NCBI GenBank assembly: GCA_051294375.1
Contig: CM119267.1
Coordinates: forward strand, 25,307,783-25,371,782
DNA length: 64,000 nucleotides
Source: Paraspadella gotoi
Taxonomy: Eukaryota > Chaetognatha
Direction of reading: 5' to 3'
Part shown: positions 1-11,800 of the stretch, piece after piece
Numbering within the stretch: position 1 is the first letter of the stretch
Layout: each line of letters starts with the position of its first letter
Notes under the pieces: generated by a model
Database searches by the model: none
Told to the model about the DNA's origin: nothing
Seen by the model: only the letters and a program-made list of their open reading frames with translations
Made by a program: the position numbers and the translations under genes

Positions 1-1
1 C

Positions 2-3000
2 GACGATCCTGAGAACGACGAAGCTCTCCGGCGATGGGAACGCGATCAAATCAAGAAAGGATTCACCGGCGCCGGCGGAAGTGGCGCTGCTTCCGTAACC
101 GGCGCCAACGGTGCCAGTGGCGCTGCTTCTCCGACTCCAATGGAGTCGTTGGTCGGCACTTATTACGGATGTACGTCGGACGCGGTCAACTCGGCCGTCG
201 CCGCCGCCGCCGCCGCCTCCCTAGTCTCTGGTTCCGCCTCTTCCTCTTCAAACGGCCCCTCCGGCGCGGCGGGCAATCGTTACGCCGCCGCTGCGATGGC
301 CGCCGCCGCCGCCTCGGCCGCCATGCCAGACTCGATATTAGATATTAAAAAGCGACTTCGATCCCGACTGGACGGGTTCGAATCCGTTGCCCGCGGTCAC
401 CGTCAAGAACTCGATTCTCTTGAAGACTCGCTCGCTCTCACCGAGCATTCTATCCGCACTCACGACTCAGACGTGAGGCGTCTCGAAAAAAAGTATACCT
501 TCTTCCAGGAGACTCGTTGCTACGCGACGGATCTCGTCGATTGCCTCGACGACAAGTTGCCGAAGATCGAGGCGTTGGAGGCGTCTGCCCACGCGCTCTG
601 GCGAAAAAGGGCGGAAAGATTACAGAATCGATATCAGGTGGATTTTTGTTTTTCAGAAATTATTCGCTAAGAATTTAAAAGCTGATAACAAATATAACTT
701 AACTAATATTACGATTTTGTTATTTCGAGGCGGACGTGCGAGACGCGGCCGCCAGATTCGCAACCTCCAATCCATCGAAGACTCTCGACGCCGAGACGAA
801 GAGACGGCTCGTGGATCGGGAGTGTCGACGCGCGCGACGGCGCCAGGCACGGGCGGCTACGTCGGCTTCTCGCCATGAGGAGGGCCTCTCCACCGACGAC
901 GAGGAGGCCCCTTCGGACATCCAGACATTCAGGGACGAACGCCTTCGTCTACATCAGTCGGCCGCCGAAATTTGGGACGACGTCGTCGACGATTTCCATC
1001 GATTCGATCTCGTCCTCAAGCGCTTCGAAGAATGGAAGCGGCTGCACGGCGATTCTTATCAGAACGCTTTCGTTGCCTTTTGTCTTCCGGGACTTCTAGC
1101 GCCTTTTGTGCGGATGGCCTTGATCGGCTGGTCCCCCTTTCCCGTCTCCTTAGACGACGGGGGCGGTTTCGAAGACTCCGAGTGGTTCCAAAAGGTGTTA
1201 ATGTACAACGCTGCCGGCGCCCGCCTTGCCGACTCCCTCTCTAACGGTCGCGCCTTCTCACCGCACCTCAATGGCGAAGCCAGCGACGACGACATCGACG
1301 ATGACGGAGGCGTCAACGTCGACAAAGACGTCGACGGAGATGAAGACTTTAAAATTATTCCTCGTCTGGTGGAGAAAGTGATCGTCCCGAAGTTGGCGTT
1401 TTTCGTTGAGGACGTCTGGAATCCCTTGTCCTCGGTGCAGACTAGAAGACTCTCCAAGCTCTTGCAACGGCTCGTCGATGAATATCCTTCCGTCCACATG
1501 GATTCTAAGAACGTTCAGGTAATGGTGGTGACTATTCTAATTAGCGAGTGCGTATTTAGTGTCAAAATTAATGTTTAAGTATTAATCATGTTGAGCGAAA
1601 TGGCCTCGAGACGATTCTCAGTTATTCTGTTTTAACTCAGGCGATGGTAAAGGCGGTTGTGGCGCGGCTTAAGCGGTGTCTTAACGAAGACGTCTACGTG
1701 CCTCTCTACTCAAAAGAGCTTTTGACCGACAAAACCTCAGAGGCTGCTGCCTTTTTTGACCGACAGCTCTGGACCTGCATCAAACTCTTTGGCCATATCT
1801 TCCAGTTTTCACAGTTTTTGGGTTTGGCTCAGTTGCAGGTTCGTACGACAAAAGATTTAATACTAAACCAGTGGCTCCGCCAATACATGTAAATCGTTTT
1901 CAAGGGCTTAAACTGAACTGTTACTGCGCTATTAATAACATTTTGGTACTTAAAATATATTTTGTAAATCAAGATTTTTTTTTTTTTTGCTTACGTCATT
2001 TTTTTAAACTTGAATCAACTTGCATCATTTATCAACTCGTTTCTTTTTTCAATTTGAATCATTTTAATTTGTTTTGTATCAATTTTTTAAATTTAATTAC
2101 AGAAGGCTTCATATTATAAAATAAGGTACCCCTTTTTGTTGACCATATTAATTAATTAATTAATATTAATTAATTAATTCAAATTAATTATGTAATTAAT
2201 TAATTAATTTGATCCAAAATGTTTGTTTTGATTAATTGACTTATTAACTAATTATTTATTAATTAACTAATTGATTAATTAACTAATTAATTATTTGATT
2301 AATTAATATATCTTGCATTTACATTTAATATAAAAAGAAAAATCTTAAAAGCATAAGGATCTCGCCAAGGAATAGTATCAAGAAAATTAATGAAAAAGTA
2401 CTATAATCTAATTTGCATATTGCAGTAAATCATAATGAAGTGGAAATTCAAACAAAAAATACTTGAATCGATATGATAGTTCTATTTGTATTCACATAGG
2501 GATTGTTCATACCAAATTTTAATATATTTGGTCCAGTAGTGTTCTCGGAACGAGTTCTGGTCACAAAAAGGGGTACTATGGCAACAGCCGGGTTGCCTGT
2601 GATGCCCATTGGGATGGGGCATCTCACTGTTGGCTTTGGGGGCTTCCGACCCTCAGTGACGACTCCAGTCTCTGGCGCGGTTACCCTAGGACGGTCTCGC
2701 TTTGCCAACTCAGAGGGAAGTCGTTAGGACTGTGGATGGAACACTACGCCTGGGATGGTGTGTTCCCCCTCTGAGCCCATGGATTTGGCTGAACGATGGT
2801 GGATATGAGGCGGTGTGAATTTACCGCCACAGTACCTCATTTTATAATATGAAGACTTCTGTATTTTCTCAATTTGCATGATTTTTTTGGAAAAAAAAAG
2901 AATTATACAATTTCGGGGTGTAAAGCGATTTTCAATGATACATTGATAAAATATGATACAAAATTATTTTCGTTTTTCTTTATTCTCCTACGCCCCTTTT

Positions 3001-3381
3001 TCATTCCAGGATCTGGCCTTCGCTTCTCTCCTCAATCGCTACGTCGTCATCGGCCTCTCATCCTTGCCGATGAACGCCGAGACTCTGAACAAATGCCGCG
3101 CCCTTGTCGACCGGGTGCCCGAGCGATGGATCAAGCGCATTACCCAATTGGCTCACGATTCACCGAACGCGGACCGGGCGGCGCCTGTTCCCGCTTTGGA
3201 GACGTTCGCCAGGCACGTCTCCACCGCCTGTCAGTCCTTGGGCGCGGAGAAGCGCGATAAAGGAGAGACGGCCTTTCGAGAAGCCCGAGAGATCATCAAA
3301 CAGGGCGCCTGCATCCTTCGCGACGTTTACGCCTACGGTTACGCCAAGTCGCTGGCCGAGACTTTCTCTTTTAAAATTTAA
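2..3381 (+). CDS. PAXBP1: PAXBP1/GCFC-type nuclear protein, 3' part (4 exons)
   Basis: Exons read in one continuous frame: 2-637 (open at the window edge), 730-1518, 1641-1838 and 3010-3381, all junctions GT-AG and phase 0. The first exon begins with an END-x-ALRRWERDQIKKG segment like the one before the coiled region of PAXBP1. An Ala/Gly/Ser-rich linker follows, then a coiled segment ending in a FQETRCYATDLVDCLDDKLP motif, an acidic linker, and the GCFC helical domain (IWDDVVDDFHRFDLVLKRFEEW ... FDRQLWTCIKLF ... LLNRYVVIGL). In mammals this family links PAX3/7 to histone methyltransferase complexes; its relatives act in spliceosome disassembly. The N-terminus lies upstream of the window. 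GCFC2 is the main alternative assignment; the two paralogues cannot be separated here. Intron 3 (1839-3009) is enlarged by a nested transposon insertion. Confidence 0.87.
2100..2861. mobile_element. TA-flanked terminal-inverted-repeat element in PAXBP1 intron 3
   Basis: The ends are CAGAAGGCTTCATATTATAA at 2100 and its near-perfect inverse ending at 2861, each flanked by TA (2098-2099, 2862-2863). This fits a Tc1/mariner-type non-autonomous element. The body holds a tract of alternating TTAATTAA from about 2143 to 2310, then an inserted second element (2577-2831). No transposase frame is visible. The same ends recur at 4175-4244 and 18814-22789. Confidence 0.8.
2577..2831 (+). mobile_element. 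255-bp element with 4-bp target duplication (TATGGC...CCGCCACA family)
   Basis: This block starts TATGGCAACAGCCGGGTTGC and ends TTACCGCCACA. It is bracketed by GTAC at 2573-2576 and 2832-2835, which looks like a target-site duplication and shows it inserted into the surrounding TA-flanked element. Its termini are weakly inverted (TATGGC against TGTGGC). Related sequence occurs near 19500 (fragment), 33905-34560 and 51043-52014. It has no coding capacity, so it is either a short DNA element or a SINE-like unit. Confidence 0.65.
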
Positions 3382-3626
3382 CGAAAGGGAGAGAGGTTTT
3401 TATCAGACTTGGCACATTTCTCCTTTTATTTTTTCTTCTTAAAATTGATTATTTTTTTTTTGTTTTGTTTTTTGTTTAGTTTTTTTAACATTCCTTCCAG
3501 CGCTTGTTATAATTTTTAAAACATGCGTTTTCACGGTGCAGTCTGGAACGAAAATTTTACTTATATAATATACGAAAACTGATGAGTGATAACGGGAAAT
3601 ATTAAAAAGATTAAGCCCTATAAAGA

Positions 3627-4256
3627 ATGATGGCGACCGGTTCGCTTTCGGAAACCATTCTCACGCCCGCCGCTGTCGGCTCCAAAGAGTCGGAAGCTGC
3701 GGACGAGTCGGCCGTAGACGCCGCTGAAGTTCTCTGCGACGCAGCAGCGGCCGCGTCTTTGGCTGGCCTCTCTATCAACGAGTCTCGAGATAAAGAGGCG
3801 CTGGCGCAGGGACTCTTTCATCTCTTTCGCCCCGCGGTTGATGAGGTCGATTCCCGGGTCAAGGCAGTCAGGCAAAGTCAGGTCGGGAACGAGATTGCAG
3901 AATTGATCCAGTTTCATGATGAATGAGGTTTTAAAATAATTATTTCCACTGAAGCTGGAGCTTCGCGCTCACATAGACAACCTGGCCGAGGACCTTAGAC
4001 GGATCTCCGACTCCCGATTCGTACCCATCGATCTCGACGCTCACGTCAAGAAGCTCGTCAACGTGCGCCGTCGCGTCGTCGTCGTTAGCAACTTGCTGCA
4101 GACGGTTCAGGTGTGGACGCTGGACGGATGACTCTTGTCATTGCTTAAGTAAAACATCGATTTTAAGATCATTACAGAAGGCTTCATATTGTAAAATGTA
4201 GTACGCCTTTTTTGTGACCACATTTTATAATATGAAGCCTTCTGTATGTGTTTATC

Positions 4257-4313
<57 letters not shown>

Positions 4314-4524
4314 TCAGGAACGCGTGAACAAAGTCAATTATTACGTGAATCGGGAAAAGACGAGGAGGAACAGGATGGTGGAGGAGACGACGACGAGGAT
4401 CATTCAGGGAGAGAAGGAGGAAGAGGGAGCCAGGGGAGGAGAGAGAGGGAGGAGGAGGAGGAGCGAAATGGACGAAAAAATCGACAAAGAAATCGAGGAA
4501 AAAAAGTCAACGCAAAACTCGTGA
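3627..4524 (+). CDS. SNAPIN: SNAPIN (SNARE-associated, BLOC-1 subunit), 3 exons
   Basis: Exons 3627-3881, 3955-4110 and 4318-4524 join in phase 0 and give about 205 residues. The family core is clear: LFHLFRPAVDEVDSRVKAVR then QSQ, across the first junction LELRAHIDNLAEDLRRI, then DAHVKKLVNVRRRVVVV, and across the second junction ERVNKVNYYVNREKTRR. Snapin is a small coiled-coil subunit of BLOC-1 and BORC that binds SNAP-25/23 and dynein and works in lysosome and vesicle transport. Human SNAPIN is 136 residues. The extra length here is a long N-terminal Ala/Ser/Glu leader and a charged C-terminal tail (GEKEEEGARGGERGRRRR). A second in-frame ATG directly follows the first. The 3' end is uncertain because a separate short exon at 4837-4905 could supply another C-terminus. 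Confidence 0.88.
4175..4244. mobile_element. 70-bp palindromic MITE in SNAPIN intron 2
   Basis: This is a near-complete palindrome with TA duplications and the same CAGAAGGCTTCATATT ends as the larger elements at 2100-2861 and 18814-22789. Only about 20 bp separate the two terminal repeats, so it is probably an internally deleted copy. Confidence 0.8.
4258..4313. repeat. (AAT)n microsatellite
   Basis: About 18 uninterrupted AAT/TAA units lie directly upstream of the acceptor of SNAPIN exon 3, leaving no normal polypyrimidine tract before the ATATCAG acceptor. Confidence 0.95.
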
Positions 4525-4836
4525 CAAATTCAGTCACTTAAACCTTGACGCCCTTCATCCGCTTTCCTTTTCAAAATCCCCCGTTCGACTTTTTATTATA
4601 CACAACGATTGATTTCTGGTGCGGAATTGAATTGACTTTTTCTGTCTCTCTCTGTTTTCCTTTCGATTTATCTCGATTTCTCTCTCTCTCTCTCTCGCTT
4701 GTCATTTGGTGTTTTAATACAAAGATCCTCGCTGGTCATTCGATCTTCAATTCCTCCTGAAATAATGTTCTTTGATTTTTTTTCAATGATTATTCACGTT
4801 CGTTTGTTTTTTGTTTTGAATTTTTTCTTTTGACAG

Positions 4837-4905
4837 GCTCTCGCTTCTCCCGACGAAGAGCTCGACGTTAAGCGGCAACAGCTGCGCCTTATTGTCGAAC
4901 TCTAG
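4837..4905 (+). other. Possible small terminal exon (alternative SNAPIN 3' end or 5' exon of the next gene)
   Basis: A pyrimidine-rich stretch with an acceptor ending in TTTTGACAG precedes 23 open codons (ALASPDEELDVKRQQLRLIV then EL) that stop with TAG at 4903-4905, immediately followed by GTTAGG. If SNAPIN exon 3 were spliced out early, for instance after the NRRM-like segment near 4377, this would give a compact tail of the length usual for the family. Equally it could be a non-coding 5' exon of the downstream lipase gene. The remainder of 4525-5054 shows only T-rich and CT-rich spacer. Confidence 0.35.
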
Positions 4906-5054
4906 GTTAGGAGAGAAAAAAAGAGAGAGGGAGCGAGTGTTTTGACTGTTTTCATGCAGGGGAGAAAAGATCTGTTCTGTAAATTAAAAAAAGTCGTAAC
5001 TAATTTCGTCGTCAACAAAACAAAAGAGAATCGCGAAGACGAAAAAAAAAAGAA

Positions 5055-5603
5055 ATGCCGTCGAACGAAACGAATCCGAAAGGAGGAACGAACGATTCCC
5101 TCTCGATCGATCCCGGCGCCGCGGATCCCGGCGTCGTGGTCGGCGCCGCGATCGGCGCCTTCGTCGTCATCGTCCTCCTCATCCTCGTCATCGTCGTCCT
5201 CGTCGCTTACTTTGTTTTTCCTCATCGACTCGTCAAGTGGCTCCAGCGGTTGCACCTCAGGATATCGGGGCTGAAGAGAAAGTCGATCATCTCATCCAAG
5301 GACGGGTTAGAGAGAGAGTGTAGAAAATATTTTTGTATTTTCTATGCCCGTGGTGTCAAAACGTCGTCGTAACGCCCGTCGAATTGTTTCAACATGAGTA
5401 TTGTCGAAGAATTTGGAAGAAAAAGTCGTATTTAATATTTAGACTTTATTTCATTAAAAAAAAAAAAAATCCACCGGAAAACTCGTAAAAACGATATCTC
5501 TCTTGGAATATGGGTTTTACCTAAATGACCAAGAAAAATATTGGCCCATTTGAAAGCTGGCCTAGGAAAAGTTAAGAGAGACAGTGGCGAGGCGTAACAT
5601 CTT

Positions 5604-5687
<84 letters not shown>

Positions 5688-7789
5688 AATTTCCGCCTAC
5701 TTTAATCTTCAGATTTGAATTTCACTACGCTGAGCGCGGATCTCCGTCTCCCTCCGACGACGAACCCTCTCTTCTTCTCATCCACGGATTCTCGGATGAC
5801 CTCAACTCGTGGGCTGCAGTCGTCCGTCAGATCCCGGAGTCCGTTCACTGCGTCGCCCTGGATTTGCCCGGACACGGAAAGTCTCGAGTCAGTTTCGAGT
5901 TACTTTTTTTTTCCAAGAAATTATAAAAGATCACCAAGTCAATTTGGCCCTGAAAATGATATGTCCATTACATTATAAGAAAAAAAAATTGTACTTGTAC
6001 TGCCATGTGTGATCTTTTATAAATCTTCAACTCTTAAAGTAAAGTTTATTTGATTTAAGACGGCCGATAAAAACTAACATCCTTACAAATAGCTCCACAT
6101 TGTGGAGTCCACAATTATATATATCGCATTGAAAAATGCTGCTTTCAGAAACTCTGATTTCTGACTTTCGACTAAAATGTTAAATATATAAATAAACAAG
6201 TTTGAGCAAACAAAGTCGCATCTGCCCACGATCATTATCGGTATTTAATTAATTAATTAATAATTAATTTAAGTTAATTAATAATTAATTTATTCAAGTT
6301 AATTATTTAATTAGGCAATTAATTTATTAATTTGATCCGAATGTTTGTTTTGATTGATTAATTGACTGATTATTAATTATTGATTAATTAATTGATTAAT
6401 TAACTGATTAATTATTTGATTAATTAATACATCTTGCATTTACATTTAAAGAAAAAGATACATAATCAATTAGTGAAACAGGTTTTTTGTTTTTTCATTT
6501 AAACTCATTTCCACTCAAACGATTCCATCAAAACTTGTTTTCCAGTTTAATCACATACTTTTCTACCCAAATAAAAAATTTCAAGTCAATCGCCCCATCC
6601 ACTCATGAGTAATTGGTGTTCAAATAGTGAAATATATTTTTTTGTTTTTTCCATTTAAACTCATTTCCACTCGGACGATTCCATTGAAACTTCATATCCA
6701 GCTCAATCACACACTTCCCTACCCACACACAAAATTTCATTCCAATCCATCCATCCAATCACGAGTAATTGGTGTTTTTTGCTAAGGTGGGACGGATGGA
6801 AGTTTTTTTTGCATAATTTATCATAATTCGATGTTCTGACATGATATAAATAAATGCCTGACAAGATTGAGGGGGCGGACCGACGAACCGACAAAGTGTA
6901 TTATAGAGTCGGGATCTGCTGAAAGCAGATCCGACTAATAAATCTATCGACAAACTTAAAAGTAATGTAGAAGAAAATTACATTTGTTTCCTTTGATCTC
7001 CAAAGGTCCACGAACGCGACGACCTGAGTTTCTCTGGTTTCACTAGAAAACTCCACGAGTTCGTCGTCGCCGTCGGCCTCGAAAAAGTCCCAGGCGGCAT
7101 TCATGTCATCGGCCAATCTCTCGGCGGCGCCATCGCCGGAAATTACGGCGCTACTTACGGTCGTCAGGACGGCGTCGAGCTGGTTACTCTGGCCGGACCC
7201 GCCATGAAGACTCCCAAGAACAGGTGCCGCCACGAAAATTCTCTTTGATTAATGACTTGATCTGACGGAACGCTCTCTTGCATCGAACAGCGAATTCTGG
7301 GAGGCGTTGCAAAATGGCGAGTTCGAGCAATGGATGTTGCCCGACACTCCGGAGGGAACGCACCTCATGCTCTCCCGTTCCTCCAACGTCGACGAGAAGA
7401 AGCTGAGACGCGCCCATCAACTCGTCAAGGGAGTGACCACTCTTCGCGTCCCCCGCAACGACGATTACCGTCGCGTCTGGACGGCGTTGGAGCCGGAGAT
7501 AAAGAATGCCGAGACCATCGTAGCCGGATGGGCGGGATTCGAAAGACCCACTCAAATCGTCTGGGGCACCGCCGACCGCATCATCGACATTTCCGGGTCG
7601 GAGGTGCTGGTCAAGGTGCTGCCCGACGCCCGTGTCGACACCCTCGCCGGAGCCGGGCACAATCTCAACATGGACGCGCCGGGAGACTTTGCCCGACTCC
7701 TTCTAGAATTTAGGGAGGACAAGAAGAAAGGGCTCAGCGGTCGGGCGGCCAGGGATCACTTGGATACCGACGCCGATTCTAACGTTTAA
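5055..7789 (+). CDS. ABHD6: ABHD6-like membrane-anchored serine hydrolase (4 exons)
   Basis: Exons 5055-5305, 5713-5887, 7006-7223 and 7291-7789 join in frame to give 380 residues (human ABHD6 has 337). A single N-terminal membrane segment (VVVGAAIGAFVVIVLLILVI, about residues 27-55) is followed by the alpha/beta-hydrolase fold: LLLIHGFSDDLNSW (oxyanion strand), DLPGHGKSR, the nucleophile elbow GQSLGG with Ser180, the acid in GTADRIID (Asp310), and GAGHNLNMD with His338. The 28-residue Asp-His spacing equals that of human ABHD6. In mammals ABHD6 hydrolyses monoacylglycerols such as 2-AG and lysophospholipids at the inner leaflet. The N-terminal leader before the membrane segment is longer than in vertebrates and lacks a cleavable signal. 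The substrate is inferred from the family; other ABHD members cannot be fully excluded. Confidence 0.85.
5610..5687. repeat. (GA)n microsatellite in ABHD6 intron 1
   Basis: About 39 GA units run without interruption, ending 25 bp before the exon 2 acceptor. A purine tract so close upstream of an acceptor is unusual. Confidence 0.95.
6195..6937 (-). mobile_element. 5'-hairpin repeat family (GTCGGATCTGC), copy 1, in ABHD6 intron 2
   Basis: On the minus strand it opens with GTCGGATCTGCTTTCAGCAG, which folds into a tight hairpin, followed by a CTTTGTCGGTCCGCCCCCTC segment. It continues through an AT-rich TTAATTAA body and closes with GGCAGATGCGAC...TTTGCTCAAACTTGTT. It accounts for most of this 1.1 kb intron. 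The same architecture recurs at 9059-10530, 16020-16875, 19627-22292 and 24839-25616. Confidence 0.8.
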
Positions 7790-8880
7790 AGCAAAGGTGG
7801 GGGTGACTGACGTGACCCTGGCTGCCTCGTCTTTCATTTCGGTATATTGATCGTTGCCATGGTTTTCAAATGGATTTTAATTTGTCAGTACTTGGACTCG
7901 TTTCTGACGAATTCGATTGCCTTCGTGAACATCTTGCGTGATCTCATAATGGATGTTATGCCTTTGTTTGGGCCCTGCCTTCTCTCACCCATCAAAAATA
8001 ATCTTGTTTTCATTGTTGGTGTTTACGCGTTGGGTGATAGGAAGCACCAATTGTTTATGTAAAGAATATTTTTTTTCTATATAGTATATATTCGTTTATC
8101 ATAATATTAGCGCTTTGTTATCTGGCTACATAATCTTGCTGGTGATAGTATTATGAATTCTTTTTCTTTTTTATTTAAATGGTCTGTAAGGCAGACGCTT
8201 TTTTGTATCTCGCTCAAACTAGTTATCATAGATAGTTTTTGCGTTTTTGTCTTGTCCGGTCGAAATGCGTATTTTAATTGTTTTCGTCTCATGTTCTCAT
8301 AAATAAATCCTGTAAGTGATAAACGGTGGTTTTTTTTCGACCATTTCTGTTATTTAACCGAAAATATAATCGGTTATAGTTTTTATATTTCCAGATTATG
8401 TACATTTTCCATTAGTCATGTTTTATACTTACAAAGTGGCAGTGTTCTTAAGTTTCTAGTGATTAAAGTGAACTCCGACTGTCCTAATAAGGGCAACAAC
8501 AACAACAGTTTTGCAGAGCCTCTCCGTCCTTAAAACAATCATCGATTCACCATGGTGCCTTGCCTTATAACCAGAAATTTTGTTTATTAACGCGTAACGT
8601 AACTTTAAAAAAAAATATTAATAAAAAATAAATAATTCGACAACTCCCGCGCTTAAATGATTTCGCGCTCAAAGGAACAAATTTCTTTAACTTTAACTTT
8701 AACAATCTTAAAAGGGGGAAAAAGAACTCTTTGGGTATAAAAGAGAAGAAAATCCAATCGTCTTTTTTTCTTTCTCATTTCTGATATATTTCTCATCTTT
8801 TTCGACTCCGAAAAAAAAACTACTTTAATCACGAGGTTCACATTTTTCTTCGCTCAATTATCGATAAATTCATTTGCGTC
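7790..8880. other. Intergenic spacer between the ABHD6-like gene and the Ig receptor
   Basis: No coding frame has family similarity here. It contains T-rich stretches, an AATAAA near 8300 that could serve an upstream transcript, and a TATA-like motif close to the next start codon. Confidence 0.6.
8736..8743 (+). promoter_or_regulatory. Candidate TATA box of the Ig receptor gene
   Basis: TATAAAAG lies about 140 bp upstream of the first ATG, in an otherwise T-rich leader. Spacing allows a short 5' untranslated region, but no initiator can be defined by eye. Confidence 0.35.
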
Positions 8881-11800
8881 ATGACTCAACGAATTTCGTT
8901 AGTCTTCCTCGTTCTCTTTCTGGACTTCTCCCTTACTAAAGCCGTTCTGACATGGACACGTGAACCAGTTGATCAGGAGGTCAAACCGGGCGAAACGGTG
9001 GTGCTCGGTTGTAAGGTGCGCTAAATATTATTTTTAATGTCTGACCTTTACGGATTTTTAGCCGGATTTGCTTATCAGCAGATTCCGGCTCTATAATTCA
9101 CTTTGTCGGTCTGTCGGTCGCCCCCCCTTATCTTGTTGGTAAATCACTTATATCATCTCAGAACATCGAATTATGATAAATTATGCAAAAAAATTGTTTG
9201 GGGGCAAACCTTGCGGACCCCCTAATGGGTCGATGGGTGGCTGCAGACCAAAGGGGCAGCTTAAGAGTCTCGGCGTTGCTCGTATGCCACTCGACGCGGG
9301 CAGCAGGGCGTCAACAGTTTCAATAGCCCAGAGTCACTACACTGTAATATTGTATATCAAGAGAGAACACAATGGATCAGTAACCACAGTTTAGTGTGCA
9401 CAAACGGATCACTAAGAACACTATAAGTAGTTAAGTACCCAACACCTCTGCTATAAAATATTAATCATCAACTCATGATAGCTGAGGGGAAAAATAGTAA
9501 TGAATCAATTAAATAATTATCAATGACGAAAGAATGAATAATCAATGAATCTTTAATTAAATAAGATTATCAATGAATGAATTAAATCCACAAATGTTTA
9601 TACGGATTTCCACAAAGTTCCAATCGAGATTCCACAAGAGTTTGTTCCTGACAAAATGTCTGTCCGTCTGTAGAGAATATATCTTCTCGCCCGAGGAGAC
9701 TAACGTTCCAAGCGTCGTCCGTCCAAAATGTATCGACAAGAGTTCTAGAAACGCATTTTATTTGGAAAACGCACAAAACACGGTACAGAAATAGTAGAAA
9801 CGAAGTTTCGAACGGACGATTAAAAGTTCATGATTCGTTCCAGAAAACAAATGAAAATTGATCGAGATTCTCGCTAAATGTTGTGACGACCAGAGCAAAA
9901 ATTGATCGTTAAAATCCTTACAATAAGGACGCGTTCATGTGACCGAGATAAAGATATAAAGACGAGGCAAAACGTTCTTCTTTAGCTTTGAACGCATATT
10001 ACTCATGAATGTATGGGGCGATTGTCTTGTAATTTTATATGTGTGTAGAGAAGTGTTATTAAGCAGAAAATCAAGTTTTGATGGAATCATCCGAGTGGAA
10101 ATGTGTTCATTTTTATATTATGCTTTTTTTTCTTTTATCAAATATAAATGCAAGCTGCACTAATTATTTAATTAATAAATTAATTAATAAATTAATCAAT
10201 CAATTAATTTATCAAGCAATTAAGCAATTGATTTATCAGTCAATAAAAGAATTATTTATTTAATTAATCTAAGACCTGAAATAGTGAAACAAGTAATTTT
10301 GAAATTTTCATAATTAATTAGTCATTCAATTAATCGTCGGTGTTATCGTCGTCGTCGTCGCCATCATAGTCGTTGTTTTTGACGTGGTTAGTGAACTGAC
10401 GAAAAAAATATTTTTTATTAATTTTTTAGTTAATTAATGTGTAAATAACTAATGAATTAATATTTTAACTAATTGATTAAATACCTCTTATGATCGTGGG
10501 CAGATCCGACATTGTTTGCTCAAACTTGTTTTTGATAAATATGTACTTTTCGTTTTTATCGCGTAGACTTTGGAAAACTTGACCCATTCGACTTGGATTG
10601 GAATGACGAATAAAGGAGAAGCCAATCAGGTTGCCACGTGGTACAAAGGAAGCCGAGTCTTGGACAATTTCTTTGTGGGTTTCAAAGTTATAAACGACTT
10701 CGATTTACAGATCTCGGTAAAGATTGATTAGAATCAGGGTTGGCATTAAAAAACCCACCCAAAAAAAACCAGCAAAAAAAACCAAAAAAACCTACTAAAA
10801 AGTGGTTTTTTTTGGTTTTTTTTTAAAATTACTGAAATTTTTAATATGAAACATTAAATTGTTGAAGCAAAAATTTAAATCATATAAAATGTATCATTTT
10901 TACAAAGCTTAAAATATAATTTAATGATGAAAAATAACCCTAAACCTATGTTTTACGTGTTTACTATCAGTATCACTTTCGTTGCTGGCTTCTGTACCAT
11001 TTTCCTTATATTAAGTAATCCTAATCGCAAATTATGTTCAGAGCGACTCATTAAAAATGATTGCTATTCTCTCGTAATTATTAAATACAAGGTTAGGGTT
11101 CTTTTAAAGCTATTTATGAGAAAAAATTAAACTTCAATATAATTATATATTTGACTATTTGTCACACGTTAAAGAATTCTCTGAAAAGGTATCCTAACCA
11201 GGAGTAAAGTAACGAGAATGCTGGAAAATAATATATTGACGTCAGGAAAAAATCTTAGCTTAAGTAAACACCTTAATATTTTATTAACTCAAATATTTTA
11301 TCCGAACATCAAAATTTAATTTTAGCCCAAAAGACAAGTTAGTTCGGCAAAAACATGTAATAAAGATGTACTTCGATTTTTAATGTATTAGTAATTTATA
11401 TCAAATTATTTTGATTATTTATTTACTATTTTCTAATAAAATTAAGTTATACACTTTTTTCATAACAGGTTTTATTCAGAAAATATAATATTTTTATTTA
11501 TTACATTTCTGTTTACCATAAAAAATAGTAATTAATTAATACTATTATTAAATATAATCAGTATATTTTTATATATTTTTATCAGTAATCACTTAAGAAG
11601 TATAAATGATGAGCGGTATTTATTGTAGAGAGCACCAACACCTTTGTGGGAGTGATGGTAAGGGGATGCCATAAAGGATTCTCTCACTAAACGTGAACTG
11701 GCACGATGCATCAGTGATGAGCGGTATTTATTGTAGAGAGCTCACCTCGATTCAGCTTGAAACGGTTTGAGTAAGTTCGGTGGTTATTGGAGATCAAATA

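Noticed and set aside
1059-1499. 146-codon minus-strand frame over PAXBP1 exon 2
   Set aside because: The opposite strand encodes the conserved GCFC domain; Ser/Thr-rich shadow only.
9173-9394. 73-codon frame with a Cys/Gly/Pro start (KLFGGKPCGPPNGSMGG)
   Set aside because: It lies inside an intronic repeat copy, has no splice context, and matches no family.
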